Source: JAICMB01 sp035295125 (lineage in GTDB: Bacteria > Acidobacteriota > Terriglobia > Bryobacterales > Bryobacteraceae). From it: a DNA stretch of 64,000 bases. Below are positions 16,213 to 25,494 of this stretch, in pieces. Where the stretch lies: NCBI GenBank assembly GCA_035295125.1, contig DATGJP010000105.1, positions 34,547 to 98,546 on the forward strand. The letters are read 5' to 3'. How positions within the stretch are numbered: the stretch's first letter is position 1; each line of letters starts with the position of its first letter. A model generated the notes under the pieces. The model was given only the letters and a program-made list of their open reading frames with translations, searched no databases and was not told the origin of the DNA. The position numbers were made by a program, and so were the translations under genes.

Positions 16213-16779
16213 ATGAAAAGCCTCGGTTTTCTCATGGTCACCGCACTGGCATTTGTCCTGTGCCGGACCTCTTTCGCTCAGGAAAGGCGCGAACCTGAAA
16301 AGCGCTCGCCTGATCAGCACTCATCCAACCAACGCTCATTCACGCCCGGTAAACCTCCCGCAAAAGGACCTGCGCCGGTACGAAACGCTCCTCAGAATCA
16401 ACCGCCGCCGCAACATTTCGATCACGCACCCGGACATCCCGATGCTCCGCACGTCGACAACGGAAAAACCTGGATCGGCCACACGACCGGCCGCGATGAC
16501 CCGCGTTTCCGGCTCGATCATCCCTGGGAACACGGTCGCTTCACGGCCGGATTCGGTCCCAAACACGTTTGGCGCTTAGCCGGGGGCGGACCGTCGCGGT
16601 TCTGGTTTGGGGGTAACTACTTCAGCGTCTTTCCCGATGAAGTGGTGTATTGCAACGACTGGGCCTGGGATACCGATCAGATCATCATTTACGACGATCC
16701 CGATCATGTGGGTTGGTATCTGGCGTACAACGTACGGTTAGGAACTTACGTGCACGTGATGTATCTCGGGAACGGGTAA
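16213..16779 (+). CDS. Secreted hypothetical protein with proline-rich linker
   Basis: ATG 16213, with GAGG just upstream, gives 188 residues. A signal peptide (MKSLGFLMVTALAFVLC) is followed by a long polar, proline- and histidine-rich low-complexity region (about 25-95). A C-terminal domain rich in Trp, Gly and acidic residues includes GPKHVWRLAGGGPSRFWFGG and YCNDWAWDTDQIIIYDDPDH. The C-terminal block recalls short envelope proteins of acidobacteria, but I cannot name a family. The upstream frame extension to 16066 is not conserved-looking. Confidence 0.65.
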   Translation: MKSLGFLMVTALAFVLCRTSFAQERREPEKRSPDQHSSNQRSFTPGKPPAKGPAPVRNAPQNQPPPQHFDHAPGHPDAPHVDNGKTWIGHTTGRDDPRFRLDHPWEHGRFTAGFGPKHVWRLAGGGPSRFWFGGNYFSVFPDEVVYCNDWAWDTDQIIIYDDPDHVGWYLAYNVRLGTYVHVMYLGNG

Positions 16780-16836
16780 TCTCGTCGGGCGAGTTTGGAA
16801 GCAGATCTCCAAAGGCAGGGGAAATACTCCGACAAC

Positions 16837-16858
16837 GCGCAGGCGAAACCGCCTGCGC
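16837..16858 (+). repeat. Dispersed hairpin repeat B, copy D (core only)
   Basis: The core GCGCAGGCG-AAAC-CGCCTGCGC forms a near-perfect stem-loop (GCGCAGGCG pairs with CGCCTGCGC). The same core occurs at 32804-32843, 38580-38632 and 53612-53662, where about 20 extra bases on one side are also shared. It lies between the secreted hypothetical gene and padR. Confidence 0.75.
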
Positions 16859-16933
16859 CACCCTGCAACCCTACCTGTTGCTTTCCCACAGAACGCCTGT
16901 TATCCTTTCTGTAGGAAACCCAAAGATCGGCAC

Positions 16934-17281
16934 ATGAAGGAAAAACCCGACGTTCTGCAGGGCACCCTGGCCCTGATGGTCCTAAAAACCCTGGATGTCC
17001 TCGGACCGCTGCATGGCTACGGAATCGCGCGACGCATCGAACAGATCAGCGGCGACCTCCTTACGGTGAATCAGGGAACGCTATATCCCGTCCTCCTACG
17101 GCTCGAACAGGAGGGCGCTATCGACTCCGAATGGGGGGCGTCGGAAAACAACCGCAAGGCTCGCTTTTACCGTCTGACCCGCGCCGGCCGCAAGCAGTTA
17201 CGAACCGAAACCCAGGATTGGGAACAAACGGCGGCCATCATTGCCCGCTTCTTCGCGGCCAAAGCGGAGGACCTGAAATGA
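16934..17281 (+). CDS. PadR-family transcriptional regulator
   Basis: The 115-residue winged-helix protein contains LQGTLALMVLKTLDVLGPLH, GYGIARRIEQIS, NQGTLYPVLLRLEQEG and SENNRKARFYRLT, the usual PadR N-terminal domain with only a short C-terminal helix. Its TGA overlaps the ATG of the permease gene (ATGA at 17278-17281), so the two are translated together. PadR proteins usually repress the adjacent transporter, and that is the likely role here. Confidence 0.93.
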   Translation: MKEKPDVLQGTLALMVLKTLDVLGPLHGYGIARRIEQISGDLLTVNQGTLYPVLLRLEQEGAIDSEWGASENNRKARFYRLTRAGRKQLRTETQDWEQTAAIIARFFAAKAEDLK

Positions 17282-20040
17282 AGGCAATGCGCCGGCTCTT
17301 CCGCCGTCTCTTTTCCTGGTTGGACACACATCGCGATGAAGACCGCTTGCAATCGGAGATCGAAGAGCACATCGCTCTCCAGACCGCCGACAATATCCGC
17401 GCCGGGCTATCCCCATTCGAGGCCCGCCGCGAGGCCGTCCTGAAATTTGGAAGCGTCGAAGCCACGAAAGAGAATTATCGCGACCAAAGGGGCATGCCGT
17501 CGATTGAAACCCTCATCCAGGACACGCGTCACGCGTTGCGCCGCCTTCGACTCGCCCCCGCCTTCACCATGGCCACAATCCTGACCCTATCGCTCGGCGT
17601 GGGGGCCACCACGGCCATCTTCACGCTTGTGAACGCCGTACTCATGAAGTCGCTGCCAGTGGCGAAGCCGGAGGAATTGTACCGCCTCGGTAAAGAGGTC
17701 CATTGCTGCTATACGGGCGGTTACAGCCAGGAGCACGAGTTCTCCATGGTCTCCTATCAGCTTTACGAATACTTGCGAGACCATACCAAAGGCTTCGCCG
17801 AACTGGCCGCGTTCCCTTCCCTTCAACTGCTGTTTGGCGTCCGCCGCGCCGGCACACCGGATGGCGCCCAGAGTTATCCCGGCGAATTCGTTTCGGGCAA
17901 TTACTTCGCCATGTTCGGCATTCGTCCCTATGCGGGACGGATGCTCACGCCGGACGACGATCGGCCCGGCGCGCCGCTAACCGCCGTTATAAGCTACCGC
18001 CTATGGCAGCAGAAATATGCCGCCGACTCCTCCGTGATCGGCGCAACCTTCAATGTCAACGACAAACCGTTAACAATCGTCGGGGTCACCCCGCCGGGCT
18101 TCTTTGGCGACACTCTGCGCAGCACGCCTCCTGACTTCTTTCTGCCGTTGAACACCGAGCCGGTCGTCGAGAGCGACTCCGATCTCATGAAATATGACAC
18201 GCACTGGTTGGACTTGATCGGCCGCCTGCAACCCGGTGTGGCGCCGGCATCCGTCGAGGCTGAAATGCGTGTGGAGCTCAAGCAGTGGCTGCGCTCGCAC
18301 TGGGGTGAGATGAGCCCCGCCGACCGTTTAAGGTTCCCCGCACAAACGTTGTTCCTCAGCCCCGGAGGCGCCGGCATCACGAGCATGCGCGGACAGTATC
18401 AGCACTGGCTCCTGAGCCTGATGACCGTGACCGGTTTCGTGCTGTTGATTGCGTGCGCAAACGTTGCGAGCCTGATGCTCGTTCGCGGCATGGAACGGAG
18501 GCCGCAGATCTCTTTAAGCATGGCACTCGGCGCGCGGCTCTCCCGCATCATCCGGGAACCGCTGCTCGAAAGCGTCCTGCTCTCGCTGGCCGGCGGCGCC
18601 GCGGGTGTTGGTGTCGCTTTTGTGGGCACCCGGCTGATCCTGCGCCTCGCCTTTCCGGCGCTGCCGGGATCCGCCAACGTGCCGATCGACGCATCCCCTT
18701 CCCTGCCCGTTTTGCTTTTTGCATTCACTACATCCCTCCTCACGGGCATCGCCTTTGGCCTGGCTCCCTCCTGGATGGCTACGCGTGTCGATCCCATTGA
18801 AGCGCTTCGCGGGGCGAGCCGCACCACTGCACGTGCGGGCATGCTTCCAAGGAAGACATTGGTCGTGCTCCAGTCTGCGCTGTCGCTCGTTTTGTTGTCG
18901 GCCGCGGGACTCCTCACCAGCGCTTTCCAGAATCTCGAGAACCAGAACTTCGGCTTCGAGCAGGACCGGCGTGTCGTGGCCAGCATAAACCCCCGGCTGG
19001 CGGGATACCGCGCGCCTCAACTCGCGCAGCTCTACACACGAATCCACGATGCGGTGACCGCCATCCCGGGCGTCTCAGGCGCGGCTTTATGCCTGTATTC
19101 GCCGCCCAATGGAGGCTGGGGCACGGGTGTTTTCATCGACGGCCACCCTCGTCCCGCGCCGGGCGACGAACTGACGTCTTCCTGGAACCGCGTTTCGGCT
19201 GGCTACTTTGACGTCATTGGAACCCCAATTCTGCGAGGGCGTGGGGTTACCGATCAGGATACGGCGGCTTCGCGAAAGGTGGCGGTCATCAGCGAATCCT
19301 TCGCGCGCAAGTTCTTCTCCAAGGAAGATCCCGTCGGCAAACACTTCGGCCGAACAGCGGAGGAAAGCCGCGAATTCGAGATCGTCGGCATCGCGAAGGA
19401 TGCCCGCTACCTTACACGTACGCTCGATGAGCCGACCGGCCCGATTTTCTTTATACCCGTGACGCAGGCTGATTACTCGCAGACCAATCTCGGCTCACTC
19501 TTTCTGCACGACATTGTCGTCGTGAGCCGGCCTGGTACAAACGTAGCGGAGGCATCGATACGCCAGGCCGTGTCGGCGGTGGATCCGGGATTGCCAATTA
19601 TCACGATTCATACTTTTCGGGAGCAGGTCTCGATTTTGTTCACCCAGCCCCGCCTGATTGCTCGGCTGACCTCGCTGTTTGGCGTCCTTTCCCTGCTATT
19701 GGCTTCGATCGGACTCTACGGCGTCACGGCTTACAACGCCGGCCGCCGAACGGGTGAAATTGGGGTTCGTATCGCTTTGGGAGCGAACCGCGGCCAGGTC
19801 ACCCAACTCGTACTCCGGGGCGCGTTCGCGCTCATTGTCTTCGGAGTGGCGATCGGTTTGCCGCTGAGCCTCGCGGCTGGGCGATTCCTCGGCAACCAAC
19901 TCTATGGCACGAGTCCCTATAATCTCCTGGTGACCCTGTCGGCCATTGCGGCGCTGGGCGTCTCGGCGTTGGTTGCTTCGCTAGTGCCGGCGTTGCGAGC
20001 CAGCCGTCTTTCTCCTCAAGACGCTCTGCGTACCATGTAA
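17278..20040 (+). CDS. ADOP-type ABC transporter permease (MacB/FtsX fold)
   Basis: At 920 residues, it has an N-terminal cytoplasmic helical region (DEDRLQSEIEEHIALQTADN and following, ending RDQRGMPSIE). A MacB-type periplasmic domain and two FtsX-like permease modules follow (first around LIACANVASLMLVRGMERR; second around IGLYGVTAYNAGRRTGEIGV), ending with RASRLSPQDALR. This is the acidobacterial duplicated orphan permease layout, which lacks its own ATPase gene. The start at 17278 is set by the PadR overlap; a longer frame from 17131 reads through padR in another phase. Substrate is unknown; paralogues lie at 28106-30526 and 45824-48544. Confidence 0.92.
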   Translation: MKAMRRLFRRLFSWLDTHRDEDRLQSEIEEHIALQTADNIRAGLSPFEARREAVLKFGSVEATKENYRDQRGMPSIETLIQDTRHALRRLRLAPAFTMATILTLSLGVGATTAIFTLVNAVLMKSLPVAKPEELYRLGKEVHCCYTGGYSQEHEFSMVSYQLYEYLRDHTKGFAELAAFPSLQLLFGVRRAGTPDGAQSYPGEFVSGNYFAMFGIRPYAGRMLTPDDDRPGAPLTAVISYRLWQQKYAADSSVIGATFNVNDKPLTIVGVTPPGFFGDTLRSTPPDFFLPLNTEPVVESDSDLMKYDTHWLDLIGRLQPGVAPASVEAEMRVELKQWLRSHWGEMSPADRLRFPAQTLFLSPGGAGITSMRGQYQHWLLSLMTVTGFVLLIACANVASLMLVRGMERRPQISLSMALGARLSRIIREPLLESVLLSLAGGAAGVGVAFVGTRLILRLAFPALPGSANVPIDASPSLPVLLFAFTTSLLTGIAFGLAPSWMATRVDPIEALRGASRTTARAGMLPRKTLVVLQSALSLVLLSAAGLLTSAFQNLENQNFGFEQDRRVVASINPRLAGYRAPQLAQLYTRIHDAVTAIPGVSGAALCLYSPPNGGWGTGVFIDGHPRPAPGDELTSSWNRVSAGYFDVIGTPILRGRGVTDQDTAASRKVAVISESFARKFFSKEDPVGKHFGRTAEESREFEIVGIAKDARYLTRTLDEPTGPIFFIPVTQADYSQTNLGSLFLHDIVVVSRPGTNVAEASIRQAVSAVDPGLPIITIHTFREQVSILFTQPRLIARLTSLFGVLSLLLASIGLYGVTAYNAGRRTGEIGVRIALGANRGQVTQLVLRGAFALIVFGVAIGLPLSLAAGRFLGNQLYGTSPYNLLVTLSAIAALGVSALVASLVPALRASRLSPQDALRTM

Positions 20041-20090
20041 ACGCGGAGAGCCACAGTTTGAAACCGCGCGTACTTTCGCGGTGAGGTCCA

Positions 20091-20113
20091 AAGGCGGGCG
20101 CGAAACCGCCTGC
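20091..20113 (+). repeat. Degenerate hairpin repeat B, copy E
   Basis: The sequence GGCGGGCGCGAAACCGCCTGC keeps the AAACCGCCTGC half of the repeat B core, with two substitutions in the left arm. It sits in the short gap between the ADOP permease and the PSCyt gene. Confidence 0.5.
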
Positions 20114-20174
20114 TTCACACTTCCAGATCGTCGCAAGCCTAAGGTCGCGGTCCTTTCGCTGTAGCATAGGAGGT

Positions 20175-22139
20175 ATGCGGTTCACCCAGACCGCGATCCT
20201 TTTTTCTCTCGCGGTCGCGGTTCAAGCACAAACATCCACCATCAGCTTCACCAAACAGGTCCGGCCGCTGCTCGAAGGACACTGCGCGATGTGCCACTCG
20301 GCCGACACGCACACCAGCGATTTCGAAGTCTCGACTTATGGAGCGCTTCTCGCCGGGGGTCACAAACGCGGACCCGCCGTCATTGTTGGAAAACCAAATC
20401 AGAGCCCGATCGTGCGATACCTGACCGGCGATCTTGAACCGCGGATGCCCAAAGGCATGACGGCGCTGAAGCCGGCCGAAATCGACGTGGTTCGCTCGTG
20501 GATCGAACAAGGCGCACCCGACGATACACCCCAAGCGTCAGAAATCGCGGATAAAGACAAACTCCTCAACGCCGCCCTGTTCAGCGAGAACGCCGAGCAG
20601 CTTCTGGTTTTGCGCCGGGCGATGCGGCTGGCTTATGTCTCCAAGCCCGCCTCCCCGCCGCAAGCGGACCCGGACTACACGAACCCGATCGATCAATTCA
20701 TCCTCGCGAAATGGGTGCAGGCGAACCTGCCCGAAGCGAAGCAGCGCCCGCACCTTTGCGGTGATACGGAATTTCTTCGCCGCGCGTACCTGGACGTTAT
20801 TGGCGTCATTCCCACCATCGACGAAGCCAAAGCCTTCCTGGCAGACACCGCCCCGAACAAGCGCGAGAAGCTGATCGACAGCCTGTTGGCCCGCAATGCC
20901 GACTACGCCGCCAACTGGACACCGTTCTGGGAAGAGGCCATCGCCAGCACTGATACCGGTGTTGTGGGAGGCATCGTGCGGCATGGCGACTACCAGAAGT
21001 GGATCTATCAGAACTTCGTCACGAACAAGCCTTATGACGTCATGGTCGCCGAGTTAATCGACCCGACGATGCCTGGCTTCCGCAAGACCAAGCCGGAAAA
21101 GCAAAACGGCGACGTATATCTCTACCCCTCCTATGTGCTGAACGCGGACCACGACCAGACGATCCAGACGGCCGCCAATACTGCGCAGGTTTTCCTCGGC
21201 ACCAGCATGAAATGCGCAAGCTGCCACAATCACTTTCTGAATCGCGAGTGGCCGCAAGCACGATTCCTGGAGTTCGCCAGCCTTTTCGCCAGCAGCAACC
21301 TCGAGGTCGTCCGCTGCGAGGCGCACACCGGCAAATATGTTCAGGCGAAGTTTCCCTTCGACTTGCCCGGCGTCCCAAAGGACGTGCCCCTGGACATCAA
21401 TTCGCGCCTCCACCGGCTGGCCCAGATCCTCACGGATCCTACCGATGAGCGTTTTTCGAAGACCATCGTCAACCGTCTCTGGAAGCGCTATGTCGGACTC
21501 GGCCTCTTCGAACCAGCGGACGACTTCCGGGCCGACCGCCAGCCGAGCCATCCTGAACTGCTCGCCTGGCTAGCCTACGATTTCATGCAGAACGGCTATG
21601 ACTTGAAGCACACCATCCGCCTGATTCTGACGAGCCGCACTTATCAGCTTCAGTACGATCCCAAGCTGGAGGATCATTTTGATGTCGCTAAACCGGCCGA
21701 GCCTCGCTACTTCCGTTCGCCCACGCTACGCCGTCTCACCGCCGAGGAATTGCTCGACAGCATTCAGATCGCCTCTACGCAGCAACTCGATTCCAGCGAG
21801 CGCCTCTATCGCCAGCGCAAATCGACCGACCTGACACGAGCGCTCGGACGACCCGCGGCGCACAACGAAGTCAGCACCGGACGTCCCGATGACGTCGCGA
21901 TTGTCCAGGCGCTGGAGCTGCTCAACGGCGAAGAGTTTCATGAACGGGTTTACGGCGCCCAGATTCTGCAGAATTCTCCTGGCGTCGACCGCCTATATTG
22001 GGCGGTTTTCAACCGGGCGCCCACGGAAAACGAGCGCCAGCTCGCGGAGAAGTTCGTGGGCTCCAAACCGAGCCAGGAAGCTCTTGGTGACATGCTATGG
22101 GCGCTCCTCAGCAGTCCCGCATTTCAATACATCAACTGA
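20175..22139 (+). CDS. Secreted PSCyt1/DUF1549/DUF1553 protein with cytochrome c-like motif
   Basis: A signal peptide (TAILFSLAVAVQAQ) precedes a cytochrome-like domain with C37-A-M-C40-H41. Next comes the DUF1549-type region (PIDQFILAKWVQ, FLRRAYLDVIGVIPT), a second C347-A-S-C350-H motif, and a C-terminal DUF1553-type region (KTIVNRLWKRYVGLGLFEP, SHPELLAWLAYDF). Proteins of this build are common in planctomycetes and acidobacteria, nearly always beside a DUF1501 protein, as here. The length of 654 residues is at the short end. It may bind one or two c-type hemes in the periplasm; the substrate is unknown. The next gene starts one base after its stop. Confidence 0.9.
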   Translation: MRFTQTAILFSLAVAVQAQTSTISFTKQVRPLLEGHCAMCHSADTHTSDFEVSTYGALLAGGHKRGPAVIVGKPNQSPIVRYLTGDLEPRMPKGMTALKPAEIDVVRSWIEQGAPDDTPQASEIADKDKLLNAALFSENAEQLLVLRRAMRLAYVSKPASPPQADPDYTNPIDQFILAKWVQANLPEAKQRPHLCGDTEFLRRAYLDVIGVIPTIDEAKAFLADTAPNKREKLIDSLLARNADYAANWTPFWEEAIASTDTGVVGGIVRHGDYQKWIYQNFVTNKPYDVMVAELIDPTMPGFRKTKPEKQNGDVYLYPSYVLNADHDQTIQTAANTAQVFLGTSMKCASCHNHFLNREWPQARFLEFASLFASSNLEVVRCEAHTGKYVQAKFPFDLPGVPKDVPLDINSRLHRLAQILTDPTDERFSKTIVNRLWKRYVGLGLFEPADDFRADRQPSHPELLAWLAYDFMQNGYDLKHTIRLILTSRTYQLQYDPKLEDHFDVAKPAEPRYFRSPTLRRLTAEELLDSIQIASTQQLDSSERLYRQRKSTDLTRALGRPAAHNEVSTGRPDDVAIVQALELLNGEEFHERVYGAQILQNSPGVDRLYWAVFNRAPTENERQLAEKFVGSKPSQEALGDMLWALLSSPAFQYIN

Positions 22140-22140
22140 T

Positions 22141-23598
22141 ATGAGCACGCCCTTTACCCGCCGCGAATTTCTTGCCGCCGGACTCGCAGGCGCTACGCTG
22201 GCGCGTGCGGCCGACGACAAGCCCAAGCTGACGCCAACCGCCGACGCCATCATCTATATCTGGCTCCCCGGCGGCATGGCGCAGACCGATCTCTGGGACC
22301 CCAAGCGATTCACGCCGTACCAGGCCGGCATGAAGGGAAGCGAACTGCTCGGCACGTGCGACAAGATCCCCACCAGCGCCGACGGCGTCTTCCTTGGGCA
22401 GGGCCTCGAGAACATTGCCGCGGTGATGAATCGCGCTACGATCCTGCGGACGCTCTCGAGCGAAACGAAGTTCGGCGCGGTGCACCTGAAGGCGCAATAT
22501 TACGCTAATACCGGTTACCTCTTCCCCACTGGGGTGAAAACGCCCAGCATCGGAGCGGTTGTCGGCCGCACCCTGGGACGCCGTAATCCGCAAGTACCGG
22601 CATATATCTATATCGGACGCGACGTCGACACCAGCGACGAAGAAAAGCTGTTTATCAGCGAATATATCGGGCCTGGTTTCTACGGCGTCAACTACTCCCC
22701 GTTCATGATTCCGGAGCCGGCTAAGGGTCTTTCCACTCTGAACGCTGCTGCCGGCATGTCCATGCAAAGGCTCGACGCCAGGCAGCAGTATCTGAATGGC
22801 CTTGCCGACCTATCGCAGCAAGCCCTAGTCGATTCCGCGAAGGCCAGCGACTACATGAAGGTGATGGAGGAGGCTCGCGCGATGATGGACTCGCCGGTGA
22901 AGCGCGCCTTCGATTACCGCAAGGAAGAGAAGCCCGAGACCATCGCCGCCTACGAACCGCAAATCCAGGACAAGGATTTGCTCGACCCCGGCTATTACTA
23001 TGGCAGCCGCTTCGGCCACGGCCTGCTGCTTGCTCGGCGGCTGGTGGAAGCGGGTGCGCGCTTCATCCAGGTGGAGTATCAATACGGCCCCTTCAAGGGT
23101 TTCGACATGCACGAGAGCGGTCAGCGGCGCATGGTTGAAATGAAGAAGCAGATCGACAGGCCGATTGCACGGCTCATTCAGGACCTCGACGAACGCGGTC
23201 TCCTCAATCGCACTCTGGTGGTTATCGCGACCGAATTCGGCCGCACTATCGCATCAGCTCCGGCGGCTGGAAAAGAGCCCGACGGTTTCGCCGAGCGCAA
23301 CACCGGCGAGGGGCTCGTCATCGAAAACGAGAAGATGTATGGTTTTCACGGCCACTTCAGCTCGTGCAGCAGCATGCTGTTCTTCGGAGGAGGCTTCAAG
23401 CGCGGCTACGTTCATGGCAAGACTGCCGAACGCCATCCTATGGAACCAATCGAGAATCCGGTGGCATTGATCGATGTTTACGCCACTATCTTCAAGGCGC
23501 TCGGCTTTCCGGCGGACACCGCGTACGTGACAGAAGGCCGGCCCTTTTACGTGACGAACAACGGCAAAGGCAAACCGGTTGACGGATTGTTGATGTAG
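22141..23598 (+). CDS. DUF1501 family protein with Tat signal
   Basis: ATG 22141 follows the previous stop by one base; an earlier in-phase ATG at 21889 lies inside the upstream gene. A twin-arginine signal (RREFLAAGLAGATLARA) starts a 485-residue protein. DUF1501 features are IYIWLPGGMAQTDLWDPK, GARFIQVEYQ, DLDERGLLNRTLVVIATEFG and the late GHFSSCSSMLFFGGG. The fold is related to the alkaline phosphatase/sulfatase superfamily. The constant pairing with PSCyt/DUF1553 partners points to a joint periplasmic function, still undefined. Confidence 0.92.
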   Translation: MSTPFTRREFLAAGLAGATLARAADDKPKLTPTADAIIYIWLPGGMAQTDLWDPKRFTPYQAGMKGSELLGTCDKIPTSADGVFLGQGLENIAAVMNRATILRTLSSETKFGAVHLKAQYYANTGYLFPTGVKTPSIGAVVGRTLGRRNPQVPAYIYIGRDVDTSDEEKLFISEYIGPGFYGVNYSPFMIPEPAKGLSTLNAAAGMSMQRLDARQQYLNGLADLSQQALVDSAKASDYMKVMEEARAMMDSPVKRAFDYRKEEKPETIAAYEPQIQDKDLLDPGYYYGSRFGHGLLLARRLVEAGARFIQVEYQYGPFKGFDMHESGQRRMVEMKKQIDRPIARLIQDLDERGLLNRTLVVIATEFGRTIASAPAAGKEPDGFAERNTGEGLVIENEKMYGFHGHFSSCSSMLFFGGGFKRGYVHGKTAERHPMEPIENPVALIDVYATIFKALGFPADTAYVTEGRPFYVTNNGKGKPVDGLLM

Positions 23599-23605
23599 GC
23601 CTGTC

Positions 23606-23621
23606 GCCGGCTTCGGCCGGC
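23606..23621. repeat. GCCGGC-TTCG-GCCGGC hairpin between convergent genes
   Basis: A perfect 6-bp stem with a TTCG tetraloop lies between the DUF1501 stop (23598) and the convergent hypothetical gene end (23650). There is no T-run, so it could act as a weak bidirectional terminator or be a small repeat. The same stem with a TGAG loop is at 44664-44679. Confidence 0.5.
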
Positions 23622-23649
23622 CAAGGACCGTCTAAAGGCGGCGTTACGG

Positions 23650-24483
23650 CTACATCTTTGCGACACCGGCGAAAAGGAATCGAATCCACGCCGCCAAATC
23701 GCGATCCCTCCGAAATACTCGTGCCACCAAGGGGCCACTCGAACACTCCGGAGCCGCGGGCCGAGGGCCCTCCACCTGAAGCCACTCGCCGCAATCGTCC
23801 ACATCGGCGATGATCTCATCGAGCCGCTCGTCGTCGTCAATACTGAGTTCCTCATCGAATTCACCCAACCGGCGGTCGATGAGTTCCCAAGCGCTGAAGA
23901 GGCACCCTACAGAAGGAACCGGCGAAAAGAGCTCGCCGGATTCAACAACGAGCGAGCGCTCATTGAGAAACGACAGCCTGAACCCTTTTTCGGCTTGTTC
24001 ACACCCGAACACCCGCAGCAAACGACCCTTGCAGATCGTCCGTCCGCCCAGGTCCGTAAAATCCTGGCGAGCGCGCAGCACCAGACCCGAAAAGTATTGC
24101 GACAGCGACAGCGGAGGAAGCGGCGGAGGCTCCATCTCCATGTACTCGTCCTCGTCTTCTGGCCCCTCGTCTTCCTGGTCTTCTTCTTCCCCTGCCACCG
24201 CAGACTCCGGCTCCACCCAAACCGGATCCCCGCCCTGCGCCTGCCACTGCTCCATCGTTATTCCCTGGGCCACCGCGGGCACAACCGCACTCACCTCTCC
24301 CGCTTCTACCGTCGCAGCGGCACGAAGCAACCTGTCCCGAACGACGCCATCGGAGCACTGCGCCGAAACTTCCCGCAGTATCCTCGCGCCGTCGGCACGT
24401 CCCGTAGGCCCCGCCATCCCGACCAGCGTATCGAACGTGGCGAGCATGGCTTCCACGCCCTCCGGCGGAAGGCCGGGAATCAT
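23650..24483 (-). CDS. Hypothetical protein with acidic linker
   Basis: The 277-residue protein is not recognised. Residues 1-75 are helical and hydrophobic-rich (VEAMLATFDTLVGMAG). A strongly acidic stretch (about 90-118) follows, then a mixed domain with LSLSQYFSGLVLRARQDFTD and FGCEQAEKGFRLSFLNE, and an acidic C-terminus ending AAWIRFLFAGVAKM. There is no signal peptide. Upstream of ATG 24483 the same phase stays open for about 30 codons and reads like protein (GYGEYTTEQLENFAK), so an alternative start or lost start codon is possible. It lies 58 bases downstream of the lipase gene, on the same strand. Confidence 0.6.
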   Translation of the reverse strand: MIPGLPPEGVEAMLATFDTLVGMAGPTGRADGARILREVSAQCSDGVVRDRLLRAAATVEAGEVSAVVPAVAQGITMEQWQAQGGDPVWVEPESAVAGEEEDQEDEGPEDEDEYMEMEPPPLPPLSLSQYFSGLVLRARQDFTDLGGRTICKGRLLRVFGCEQAEKGFRLSFLNERSLVVESGELFSPVPSVGCLFSAWELIDRRLGEFDEELSIDDDERLDEIIADVDDCGEWLQVEGPRPAAPECSSGPLVARVFRRDRDLAAWIRFLFAGVAKM

Positions 24484-24541
24484 CTTCGCGAAGTTTTCCA
24501 GTTGTTCGGTCGTATACTCACCATACCCGATTGGCCGTTCA

Positions 24542-25477
24542 CTACGGAGGACAAACTCCCGGACATGCCGCGCTCATATATCCAAACCCGCACCCCAAGG
24601 TATGCGCGTCCAGAAAAGAGTCGAATTTCTGGTGCCATATGTCGTCTCCCAACTCCGTGACGACATCCCAGATCTGCTTGCCGATCGGTTCATCGCCGAT
24701 CACCTGGTGTCCCAACGCCGCGCTCTGGATAAACTGGAGTTGCCCGACAGGCTCGTAACCCCACTCCTGACCTCTTTGAAACAGTCGCAGCAGGTCCTTG
24801 GGAGCCCCCGGAATCAAATCGAGCTTGTTCGCCCAACCCACGAACACCCCGCTGGGAGGCAACAGTGGCACAATATCCTGATAATTCTCATACCGGATCT
24901 GATTGAGCTTTGCCTGGTACGCCTGCTGAAAGGCGACGTCCCCGGTCTTCGGCGATGCGAACGTGACCACCTTGGCCACCGGAATCCCGAGATTCTGACT
25001 CAGTATCCAGGCGCCGAGCGACGCCATGGCCCCGCCCTTGCTATGCCCGGTCACATAAACGGGAAACTGACCGGCGGGATTCAAGACTTGGATGGCAGCG
25101 GCGACCCCCGCAATCACGCACATGGTGGCATCGTAAAAGCCGCTGTGAACGAGCCCAGCCACCTTGCCCGTCCCTGCCTCACCCGATGTCGGAACCGCGA
25201 AGAAGTCGTCCAGCCAGTCCATGAGGCTCTCCGGTGTATGGACCGAAGCGGGCAAGGTACCCCGGAACGCCACGATAATTCCGTCGGCGTTCTGACCGAT
25301 AAGGCACGCATTGATCTGTTCAAATCCCCCGCAAGACGTGGTCAACGCGGACGTAAATGCGACGGTATTGCGGTACAGTTCAGTACCGGGGCTCGGGACA
25401 TAGGTATTCGTCCCTGCTGTGATATCGTAAGCGCACGCGCAGGCGCTGAGCAGACGGCAATCGAGAGTAGTAGGCAA
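24542..25477 (-). CDS. Class 3 lipase-like alpha/beta hydrolase
   Basis: The 311-residue protein follows the lipase class 3 pattern: IIVAFRGT, HSGFYDA, then the nucleophile elbow YVTGHSKGGAMASL with S146, VVTFASPKTGD, NYQDIVPLLPP with the candidate acid, and a terminal DAH that could supply the catalytic histidine. The elbow has Lys where most class 3 lipases have Leu or Gln. No signal peptide is evident. An ester or lipid substrate is expected but not identifiable. It is divergent from the nuclease-fold gene, with only 17 bases between starts. Confidence 0.8.
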   Translation of the reverse strand: MPTTLDCRLLSACACAYDITAGTNTYVPSPGTELYRNTVAFTSALTTSCGGFEQINACLIGQNADGIIVAFRGTLPASVHTPESLMDWLDDFFAVPTSGEAGTGKVAGLVHSGFYDATMCVIAGVAAAIQVLNPAGQFPVYVTGHSKGGAMASLGAWILSQNLGIPVAKVVTFASPKTGDVAFQQAYQAKLNQIRYENYQDIVPLLPPSGVFVGWANKLDLIPGAPKDLLRLFQRGQEWGYEPVGQLQFIQSAALGHQVIGDEPIGKQIWDVVTELGDDIWHQKFDSFLDAHTLGCGFGYMSAACPGVCPP

Positions 25478-25494
25478 TTGCGGATCTCCTTCCG

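Noticed and set aside
23606..23621. Intrinsic terminator
   Set aside because: The hairpin is perfect but lacks a following T-run, so it is listed only as a hairpin/repeat.
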